Source of the DNA: Deltaproteobacteria bacterium HGW-Deltaproteobacteria-12
Lineage (GTDB): Bacteria; Desulfobacterota; Syntrophia; Syntrophales; Smithellaceae
Length of the DNA: 58,042 bases
Direction of reading: 5' to 3'
Assembly: GCA_002840565.1 (NCBI GenBank)
Contig: PHBK01000027.1
Location: forward strand, 1 to 58,042
Part shown: piece by piece, positions 51,642 through 58,042 of the stretch
Layout of the letters: each line of letters begins with the position of its first letter
Position numbering within the stretch: position 1 is the stretch's first letter
The notes under the pieces: generated by a model
The model's input: only the letters and a program-made list of their open reading frames with translations
The model's database searches: none
Told to the model about the DNA's origin: nothing
Position numbers and translations under genes: made by a program

Positions 51642-52865
51642 TTGGAAAATTTTAATTATCAGGCGATTGATGAAAGCGGGTTGAATGTATCCGGCACTCT
51701 CGAGGCCGAATCGCAGGATGCAGCCGAGAAAATTCTCTTGGCCAGAGGATATATTCCTTCTCAGGTGACGTCCGCTGTGAAAACGGGAGCGGGCAGCTCT
51801 TTGCTGGATAAAATGAAAGAGAGTATGTCTGCCGTCAAAATGACTGATCTTATTCTCTTTACCAAGCAGTTTCGCTCCATGATGCAGGCCGGTATTCCGA
51901 TCATCAGACTGCTGCTGGTTCTCGAAAACCAGACTCAGAACGAGACGCTGAAGCGCGTCATTGTGGCCATCAGCTCGGACATCAAAGCGGGTTTGTCCCT
52001 CCATGACGCCATGAGAAAACATCCCGCAGTCTTTTCCCCGCTTTATCTGAGCATGATCAATGCCGGGGAGATCAGCGGCGCTATTCCCGATGTTCTCAAC
52101 CGGCTGATCGACATTATCGAACACGAGGCAAAAATCAAATCGGACATTAAATCCGCGCTGCAATACCCCATTATTGTTGTCTGCGCTCTGGTGATCGCCT
52201 TTTTCGTCTTATTGACATTTGTTATTCCTAAATTTGCCAGCATATTTGCCAAAGCGGGAATTGATCTGCCGTGGCCGACGAAGTTAGCCATGTTTCTATA
52301 TCAGGGCTTATCCAATTACTGGTATATACTGCTTACTCTCGTGGTGGGATTGATTATCGGGTTGAGCATGTTTTTCAAGACTCCGCCGGGGCGTTATGCG
52401 CGCGATGCTTTCCTGCTGAAGCTGCCGCTCTTCGGATCACTGTTTCAAAAGGCGGCCATGTCCAGATTTGCCAGCATATTTGCCATTTTGCAGTCCAGCG
52501 GGGTTCCCGTAATTAAAACAATGGAAGTCCTTTCCGGGACAATTGGCAACGCAGCCATTTCCCGCGAATTCGAACGGGTCAGTGAGCGCATCAAGGAAGG
52601 GAAGGGAATTTCCGGCCCCCTGGGAGCAGCGAAATATTTTACACCAATGGTCGTCGATATGGTTGCCATCGGCGAAGAATCAGGCAATATTGAAGAAATG
52701 ATGCGTCAGGTTGCCATTCATTATGACGACGAAGTTGCTTATGCTGTCAAGGGTCTGGCGGATGCAATCGGTCCGATTCTGATGGTTGGTCTGGCGGTTG
52801 TGGTCGGTTTTTTTGCCATGGCCATTTTCATGCCCATGTGGGATCTGACCAAAATGACTAAATGA
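51642..52865 (+). CDS. mshG: Pilus inner-membrane platform protein (PilC/GspF type)
   Basis: This 407-residue multi-pass protein has two GspF domains (about 65-190 and 268-395) and three membrane regions (about 168-190, 217-238, 375-398). FTKQFRSMMQAGIPIIRLLLV (first repeat) and FASIFAILQSSGVPVIKTM (second repeat) are the internal homology, and GEESGNIEEMM closes the second. It carries the pilin polymerisation platform and is turned by the ATPase. It starts at TTG, 4 bases after the mshE stop. Confidence 0.9.
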   Translation: MENFNYQAIDESGLNVSGTLEAESQDAAEKILLARGYIPSQVTSAVKTGAGSSLLDKMKESMSAVKMTDLILFTKQFRSMMQAGIPIIRLLLVLENQTQNETLKRVIVAISSDIKAGLSLHDAMRKHPAVFSPLYLSMINAGEISGAIPDVLNRLIDIIEHEAKIKSDIKSALQYPIIVVCALVIAFFVLLTFVIPKFASIFAKAGIDLPWPTKLAMFLYQGLSNYWYILLTLVVGLIIGLSMFFKTPPGRYARDAFLLKLPLFGSLFQKAAMSRFASIFAILQSSGVPVIKTMEVLSGTIGNAAISREFERVSERIKEGKGISGPLGAAKYFTPMVVDMVAIGEESGNIEEMMRQVAIHYDDEVAYAVKGLADAIGPILMVGLAVVVGFFAMAIFMPMWDLTKMTK

Positions 52866-52990
52866 GAAGGCAGGTAAAAATATGCACAGCAGTCTTTATT
52901 GCGGAAATACAAAAAAATGTTGCATTTATTGACGATTTGATCTAAAAATAGAACAAGTTATTTAGCAAAATTAATTCAGGAGGCAAAGAA

Positions 52991-53401
52991 ATGTTAAATT
53001 CGACATTGAAAAACCAAAAAGGCTTTACACTCATTGAAATCATCGCCGTTCTGGTCATCCTGGGAATTCTCGCTGCCGTTGCCGTTCCCAAATACCTGAG
53101 CATGGCTGAAGAGGCCCGGATTAAAGCCGCCCAGGGCGCAGTAGCCGAAATCAAGGGTCGTTTGTCCTCCGCTCAGGGTAAATACATGATGGCCAATGCC
53201 GGGACTGCTCCGACCAATGCCCAGTTGTATACCTATGCGATAAGCGCCAATGGGTATGGCAGCGCCACCAACCTGGCCAACGTCGGCTCTGATTTTGTTG
53301 CTGCCGTAACCACCGGAAGTCCTATTTCGATTTCGGTGACCAGCGTGGGAGGCACTGTTCTGGCGACTGCCGTGACGGGTAACTTCACCGCCGCTCAATA
53401 A
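52991..53401 (+). CDS. Type IV prepilin, MSHA-like pilin 1
   Basis: This 136-residue prepilin has leader MLNSTLKNQKG, cleaved by PilD (not in window) before F12, giving N-methyl-Phe. FTLIEIIAVLVILGILAAVA carries the conserved E5 and hydrophobic spine. The mature protein is about 125 residues and has no cysteines, so the C-terminal disulphide loop common in MshA or PilA is missing. The protein is rich in Ala, Thr, Ser and Gly in its second half, including possible O-glycosylation sites. AGGAGG lies 9 bases before the ATG. It is about 70% like the next pilin. Confidence 0.92.
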   Translation: MLNSTLKNQKGFTLIEIIAVLVILGILAAVAVPKYLSMAEEARIKAAQGAVAEIKGRLSSAQGKYMMANAGTAPTNAQLYTYAISANGYGSATNLANVGSDFVAAVTTGSPISISVTSVGGTVLATAVTGNFTAAQ

Positions 53402-53448
53402 GCCAAAAGCAAGAAGTATTGCCGGGTCTAATGAGAATTATCTAAGAG

Positions 53449-53501
53449 AGAGCAGTGCTTCGGCATTATGCAATGCCGAAGCACTGCTCTATTGGTTTTT
53501 T
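53449..53501 (+). terminator. Strong hairpin terminator between the two pilins
   Basis: AGAGCAGTGCTTCGGCAT (53449-53466) and ATGCCGAAGCACTGCTCT (53473-53490) form an 18-bp perfect stem with a 6-base loop, followed by ATTGG and TTTTTT (53496-53501). It should stop most transcripts after pilin 1 and let a minority go through to pilin 2. It may also shield the pilin 1 mRNA from 3' decay. Confidence 0.88.
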
Positions 53502-53521
53502 CAGGAGAGAGCTGTCGGTTC

Positions 53522-53923
53522 ATGAATATGCGCATGAAGAATGAAAAAGGCTTTACCCTCGTGGAAATAATTGCCGTCCTGGTTATCCTGGGGATCATGG
53601 CAGCCGTCGCCGTTCCCAAATACCTCAGCATGGTTGAAGATGCGCGTTCACAGAGCGCCCAGGGGGCAATTGCCGAAGTTAAAGGCAGGCTTTCCGCTGC
53701 TCAGGCTAAGTACATGATGAACACCGGAGGTACAGCCCCGTCCAACACTGAACTGTTTACCTACGCTACGGGCGCCAACGGATACGGGAGCGCAGCCAAT
53801 CTGACTAATTTGGGCAGTGATTTCGGTGTCACCGTGGCCAGCGGAAATCCCATTACCATCAGTGTTACCAGCGTTGGCGGTCAGCCTGCCAGCGTCAGCG
53901 GCAACTTCACTGCTGCCAAATAA
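53522..53923 (+). CDS. Type IV prepilin, MSHA-like pilin 2
   Basis: This 133-residue prepilin is a close paralogue of pilin 1. Leader MNMRMKNEKG then FTLVEIIAVLVILGIMAAVA, with E5 present and no cysteines. YLSMVEDARSQSAQGAIAEVKG and the end SVTSVGGQPASVSGNFTAAK echo pilin 1 almost word for word. I start at ATG 53522; two more in-frame ATG follow 6 and 12 bases on. AGGAGAG is 14 bases upstream, which is longer than ideal. Confidence 0.88.
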   Translation: MNMRMKNEKGFTLVEIIAVLVILGIMAAVAVPKYLSMVEDARSQSAQGAIAEVKGRLSAAQAKYMMNTGGTAPSNTELFTYATGANGYGSAANLTNLGSDFGVTVASGNPITISVTSVGGQPASVSGNFTAAK

Positions 53924-53971
53924 CAATTTATATTCGGGCATCTTGCAGTTAATGAGATTATTCAGGTCTGG

Positions 53972-56125
53972 ATGATAAAAATACCCCCCATCTACGGGCA
54001 AATATATGAACGAATAACCGGCCATAAATATTATCTTCTTTCCCTGATTTCCCTTTTTTCTCTAATCTTCCTATATTATTTACTTGCCTGGCCGATTGTC
54101 GGCTACGATACGGATTTGTGGTACCACTTGTCCGGGGGGAGATTCTTCTGGCAGAACGGGGCAATAGCCCAGGATGCCTTTTTCTCTTACATTACCCCGC
54201 CCAAATCCTGGTATAATTATTATTGGTTATTCCAGGTCATTATTTATAAAATATTTCAGTGGTCGGGCTATTACGGTTTAATAGTCTTAAGGTGCGTTCT
54301 TTATTTTCTGACTGCTTTTGTTGCCTATCGGTTCTTTGCCCGGCGATCGGCCAATACAGCTCAATTACTGCTGGGCATCTTTCTCTTTATCGCCTGTGTT
54401 ACTGCCATATTATTCCGGGAATTACTGGTCAGGCCCCATTTATTTTCTTATCTGTTCATTATGGTATTTCTTTATATCCTGGAATTTCGCCGGGATAAAA
54501 TCTGGCTGTTGCCATTATTGGGAATACTCTGGAGCAATATACACGGCATCGAATATCCGGTCATGCTGGCGATTGTTTTCGCGTATCTCGCGGAAATATA
54601 TTATCTGCAGTACAAAAAAAAATCATCTCCATATTCAGCTGACGGTAAAACAAAATGGCTTTTAATAGCGGTTTTTTACACGATATTTGTCACACCCCGG
54701 GTCATTGAACTTATTCAGACTCCGTTTGCAGTATCCTTTCAAAATGCCGCCTATCAGCACCTGTATGTTGCTGAACTGCAGAACATCTCGTGGGCCAATA
54801 TTTTCGTTTTTGCCCCCGTAACATTGAACGGATTGATCAGCTCGCTGCATAATATGTTTGTCCTGCTGACAGTGTTGTGTTTTCTGATCAGTCTCTGGAA
54901 CAGGCAGCTGCGCGTCAGTCACGGCATTCTTTTTTGCTGCGGGATTTTCCTCCTGACCCGACATGCCCGGTTCACCTACGAATTCATCCTCCTGTCCGTT
55001 CCGCTGCTGGCGCACTCGATACGCCTGACCACTGCCAACTTCCAATTGCCGCGCCGGATTGCCGGCCTGGCGCTGCCGGTTTTGCTGGTTGTAATTCCTC
55101 TGCTGATTTTCAGCAATTTTTTTAAAAATCGACCGGCTTATCCTCTCGATGCCACCAGTCTGCCCACCGGAATTGTTAATTTTTTAAACAGCCAGGCCAA
55201 GGGCGGCCGTATACTCAATGAACCCAATTCGGGAGGATATCTTCCCTGGGCCCTGGGTGCGAATTTCAAAATTTTCATGGATATGCAGATGTCCATTTTC
55301 AGCGATACGGATTTTGCACAGGCCAATAATGCCACTTCCAACGCGAATGTTTTCCAACATTTTGTTGCCAAATATGATCCGTCATTCATTGCAGTTTCCC
55401 TCAACCGGCCTTTGTTCAAGAAAATTGCCGCCCGTGATGGACAATATGTGCCTGTCTGCTTCGATCATAAAGAAGTGCTCTACGCGAAAAAGACCCGCTA
55501 TGCGGAAATAGCCGAACAATATGAGTTGAAAATAATTGATCCTTTTGCCTATCGGGAAATTCAGTATACGGAGCAAAGTGCAGAACAACTGCAGCTCATC
55601 GAGGATGAAGCAGCGAAAATCTACAATACGGACCAGACTAATTATGGCGCCAACCATATTCTCAGCAGCATCTACATTGTCCGCAGGCAATACGATCAGG
55701 CTTTACCGCATGCCGCCAATATAATTTCGTACTATCCGGATATGTCTCATGGCTACGCCTTAAAAGCTGACGCACTCTTCGGAAAGGGACAATATTCGCA
55801 GGCGGTCTTGCTGTATTCAAAAGCTTTGCAGATGGGGCAGGCGGCCCGCGAGAATAACGTTTTTCGGAATTTATATGCATCCTATGTAAAAACGAAGGAG
55901 TATCGGGAAGCATATCGGGTGCTCGCCAAATATGTCAACCCCTTTGATCCGAATGCCGATTATAAGGATATTTACGACCTGGGTATGTCGGCGGCTACGG
56001 TCGGAAAAATCCGGGAAGCAAAAATGTTTATCAGAATTGCCGGAATGAAAACGCCGGCGGCGGATCAGGAATATCAGCAAAAAATTCGAGAAGGCCTGAC
56101 CATGCTGGGAGAGGAAGCAAAATAA
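53972..56125 (+). CDS. Large polytopic GT-C-like membrane protein with TPR tail
   Basis: This 717-residue inner-membrane protein has about ten spans in the first 390 residues, then a soluble domain and TPR-like repeats at about 560-700 (YDQALPHAANIISYYPD, YSQAVLLYSKALQM, YREAYRVLAKYV). The first loop holds GYDTDLWYHLSGGRFFW (44-60), whose paired acidic residues D46 and D48 fit the DxD/ExD-type motif of GT-C lipid-linked glycosyltransferases; DxDLWYHL-containing membrane proteins form a large uncharacterised family. I infer a glycosyl- or oligosaccharyltransferase. Its place directly after the pilins, 48 bases on, suggests it modifies pilin; this is inference. Confidence 0.6.
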   Translation: MIKIPPIYGQIYERITGHKYYLLSLISLFSLIFLYYLLAWPIVGYDTDLWYHLSGGRFFWQNGAIAQDAFFSYITPPKSWYNYYWLFQVIIYKIFQWSGYYGLIVLRCVLYFLTAFVAYRFFARRSANTAQLLLGIFLFIACVTAILFRELLVRPHLFSYLFIMVFLYILEFRRDKIWLLPLLGILWSNIHGIEYPVMLAIVFAYLAEIYYLQYKKKSSPYSADGKTKWLLIAVFYTIFVTPRVIELIQTPFAVSFQNAAYQHLYVAELQNISWANIFVFAPVTLNGLISSLHNMFVLLTVLCFLISLWNRQLRVSHGILFCCGIFLLTRHARFTYEFILLSVPLLAHSIRLTTANFQLPRRIAGLALPVLLVVIPLLIFSNFFKNRPAYPLDATSLPTGIVNFLNSQAKGGRILNEPNSGGYLPWALGANFKIFMDMQMSIFSDTDFAQANNATSNANVFQHFVAKYDPSFIAVSLNRPLFKKIAARDGQYVPVCFDHKEVLYAKKTRYAEIAEQYELKIIDPFAYREIQYTEQSAEQLQLIEDEAAKIYNTDQTNYGANHILSSIYIVRRQYDQALPHAANIISYYPDMSHGYALKADALFGKGQYSQAVLLYSKALQMGQAARENNVFRNLYASYVKTKEYREAYRVLAKYVNPFDPNADYKDIYDLGMSAATVGKIREAKMFIRIAGMKTPAADQEYQQKIREGLTMLGEEAK

Positions 56126-56127
56126 GA

Positions 56128-57795
56128 ATGAGCGATATCCCGGCAGTACAGGAAGATTCCGCAGCCGACAGGGTTTCCGGAAAGGGAAGGTTTGTCTTCG
56201 CGGATAAAAAGCAGTTTGTTTTCGTATTTGTTTTCTTTCTTGCTTATCTGATCATCGGTATTCTGTCGTATAAAGACTATGGCATTTCCTGGGATGAGCA
56301 GTCTCATCGTCAGATCGGCATGGTTTCGGCCAAATACGCGGCGGCAATATTGCTGCCGGGCTTTCAGACGCCGGAACTGGCAGCATTGCCGCCGCTGGCG
56401 GATTATTCGGCTAAACATTACGGAGTCATCTTTGACCTGCCCATGTATGCTCTCGATCTGCTGTTTGACTACAGCGGCGCCATGCCCGCAGCATACTATA
56501 TGCGGCATCTGTGTGCTTTTCTCCTTTTTTATTTAAGTGTCTTTTTCTTCTTTTTGATTGTTAAAAACCGATTTCAGAGCTGGCCCCTGGGACTGGCCGC
56601 CTGCCTTTTCTTAATTCTTTCGCCGCGTATTTTTGCCGATTCTTTTTACGGCAAGGATAGCGTGTTCCTCTCTTTTTTTATTATCTGCATTTATTTCTTC
56701 ATCCGGTATTTAAACAGAAGAAATATTCGTAATGCTTTACTGTTTGGCCTGGCGACGGCTCTGCTCGTCGATCAGCGGATAACGGGTATCTTTATTCCAT
56801 GCCTGGCTGTTTTCCTGACCGGAACGGATATAATTCAAGAAGAACGTCCTTGGCAGAATTTATCCAAAAAGCTGTTGCCGGTTATCGTCTATCTGGTTTC
56901 TTTTTTTCTTTTAATGGTGCTTTTCTGGCCTTATCTCTGGGCGGACCCGGTGGGTAATCTGCTTGATGCGTTTACCATAATGAAAAAATATGCGGTTTTT
57001 TCCTACGATATCTTCTACTGGGGGGAATTTATCAAATCAACGGAAGTCCCCTGGCATTACATCCCGGCGTGGATGGCGATAACAACCCCCCTGATATATT
57101 TATTTTTCTTTTTCCTCGGCCTGGCGGTGATCATACGAAGGGTTATTCAGCAGGGAATTACTCTTTATTCCAATGACGGCGAAAAGCAGGACATTTTGTT
57201 TATGCTTCTTTTTTTCGCACCGCTGGCCGCCGTAATTATTCTGAACTCGGCGCTCTATGACGGCTGGAGGCACATGTATTTTATCTATGCGCCATTTCTG
57301 CTCATTGCCATGAGCGGGTTTGCCCGTCTGCTGGACTTAATGAAAGAAACGGTTTCCGGTCGCGGGCGAGGGGCAGTTGCCGGCATATTTCTGGCGGCGG
57401 TCATGATTTCCGGAATTATCACTACATCCTACTCGATGATTCGCCATCATCCTTTCCAGAATGTATATTTCAACATCCTGGCCGGAAATAATCCCGGGGT
57501 GAATTTTGAACTGGATTACTGGGGTTTGTCTTTTCGCCAGGGCCTGGAATACATCGTTAAAAACGACAAAAGGCCGACAATAAAATTATCGGCCAATGTA
57601 ATTCCGCCGGTGATCAATAATGCGATATTACTGAAAAGGTCCGACCTAAACAGGTTGCGACTGACGGAAATTAATCATGCCGATTATTTCCTCACTAATT
57701 ATCGCTGGCACCCGCAGCCATATAATTTACATAATGAGGTATTTACAATTTCCGTGAATGATTCCAAAATAATGTCTGTCTTCCGGCTCCGTTGA
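56128..57795 (+). CDS. GT39-like (ArnT/PMT-type) membrane glycosyltransferase
   Basis: This 555-residue membrane protein has about eleven spans. The first loop motif SYKDYGISWDEQSHRQIG (47-64) with D56, E57 is the GT-C catalytic acidic motif of GT39-type enzymes. LILSPRIFADSFYGKDS and the later WRHMYFIYAPFLL are the PMT_2-like middle parts. The short periplasmic C-terminal domain has LDYWGLSFRQGLEYI. The sugar donor is likely a polyprenyl-phosphate sugar; the acceptor is not known. It begins 2 bases after the preceding stop, so the two are one unit. Confidence 0.72.
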   Translation: MSDIPAVQEDSAADRVSGKGRFVFADKKQFVFVFVFFLAYLIIGILSYKDYGISWDEQSHRQIGMVSAKYAAAILLPGFQTPELAALPPLADYSAKHYGVIFDLPMYALDLLFDYSGAMPAAYYMRHLCAFLLFYLSVFFFFLIVKNRFQSWPLGLAACLFLILSPRIFADSFYGKDSVFLSFFIICIYFFIRYLNRRNIRNALLFGLATALLVDQRITGIFIPCLAVFLTGTDIIQEERPWQNLSKKLLPVIVYLVSFFLLMVLFWPYLWADPVGNLLDAFTIMKKYAVFSYDIFYWGEFIKSTEVPWHYIPAWMAITTPLIYLFFFFLGLAVIIRRVIQQGITLYSNDGEKQDILFMLLFFAPLAAVIILNSALYDGWRHMYFIYAPFLLIAMSGFARLLDLMKETVSGRGRGAVAGIFLAAVMISGIITTSYSMIRHHPFQNVYFNILAGNNPGVNFELDYWGLSFRQGLEYIVKNDKRPTIKLSANVIPPVINNAILLKRSDLNRLRLTEINHADYFLTNYRWHPQPYNLHNEVFTISVNDSKIMSVFRLR

Positions 57796-57883
57796 CATAA
57801 GATCATTTCCCGATCAAGCACTGCCTTATTCCATTCCCAAATCAATGATGATACCGACGACGACCCAGGTATTCGAGACTGTG

Positions 57884-57935
57884 TCATAATGTCATTGCGA
57901 GGGAGTGCAACGACCGAAGCAATCTCATAAGTCAC
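57884..57935. repeat. Interspersed repeat, copy 3
   Basis: GTGTCATAATGTCATTGCGAGGG...CGACCGAAGCAATCTCATAAG repeats the words TCATTGCGAG and GAAGCAATCTCAT of copies 1 and 2. It sits downstream of the pilus operon. The rest of the window to 58042 has no recognisable gene. Confidence 0.75.
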
Positions 57936-58042
57936 TGCAAGCATTAGCCCATCTTCCGCAGTTCAGGCGTTTGGAAGATGTAATATCAGTAGGTTATGGT
58001 TTAAATCAGGCCATTTTCTCCACTACATTTTCGATTAATTTC

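Noticed and set aside
52866..52990. A sigma-54 promoter before the pilin genes
   Set aside because: I looked for GG-N10-GC spacing and found none; only weak sigma-70-like words occur around 52918-52950.

Overview
The window looks like a chromosome segment of a Desulfobacterota (former Deltaproteobacteria), most likely a Syntrophales/Syntrophus-Smithella type anaerobe. This is inferred from gene content and order, not from a marker comparison. The clues are the argD-argF-argG-argH-lipoprotein-dapA-dapB run, xerC-hslV-hslU, an acetyl-CoA hydrolase/GNAT fusion, a thiolase beside CoA-linked genes, an MSHA-type pilus operon, and interspersed TCATTGCGAG...GCAATCTCAT repeats.

Layout. (1) 1-6.4 kb is an accessory region. 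It holds a possible IS end, three toxin-antitoxin modules (two BrnT types and one RelE/HigA type), and a two-gene exopolysaccharide co-polymerase/tyrosine kinase cassette separated and flanked by three arrays of degenerate purine-rich 7-bp repeats. A DUF456 membrane protein lies here too. (2) 6.7-19.4 kb is metabolic: an alpha/beta hydrolase, an exported Pcm, a thiolase, a nitronate monooxygenase/FabK-like flavoprotein, a secreted HExxH protein, a D-2-hydroxyacid dehydrogenase, PanE, a phosphomannomutase, a biotin carboxylase, a CoA-type Nudix hydrolase, a YheT hydrolase and tRNA-Met. (3) 19.5-27.2 kb holds an exported FG-GAP protein, the CoA-transferase/GNAT fusion, a hemolysin III protein, purB, nadB and a 164-bp MITE-like element. 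(4) 27.2-43.2 kb is a dense co-directional housekeeping run: tsaD, rsmA, miaB, a bifunctional-nuclease family gene, xerC, hslVU, argDFGH, an LptM-like lipoprotein, dapAB, folK, a YHS-like protein, a fructose-6-phosphate aldolase/transaldolase and pgsA, then tRNA-Gly and tRNA-Cys. (5) 43.6-57.8 kb is a complete MSHA-like type IV pilus operon in the order mshI-J-K-L-M-E-G, then two paralogous pilins separated by a strong hairpin, then two large polytopic GT-C-like membrane proteins.

How it works together. The arg and dap genes supply arginine and the lysine/peptidoglycan precursor diaminopimelate. The pilus operon encodes the actin-like/alignment platform (I, J, K), the secretin (L), an ExeA-like ATPase with a LysM tail (M), the extension ATPase with a c-di-GMP-binding type N-domain (E), the inner-membrane platform (G) and the major pilins. 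The GT-C pair is a candidate pilin-modification system.

Most notable: two TA operons share one compact promoter layout (TTGACA, 17 bp, -10, 7 bp, ATG) with a palindrome inside it, which predicts leaderless toxin mRNAs. The CoA-transferase domain fused to GNAT lacks the expected catalytic glutamate, recalling Pat-type acyl-CoA-sensing acetyltransferases. The tandem-pilin/terminator/GT-C block and the period-7 purine arrays around the polysaccharide genes also stand out.
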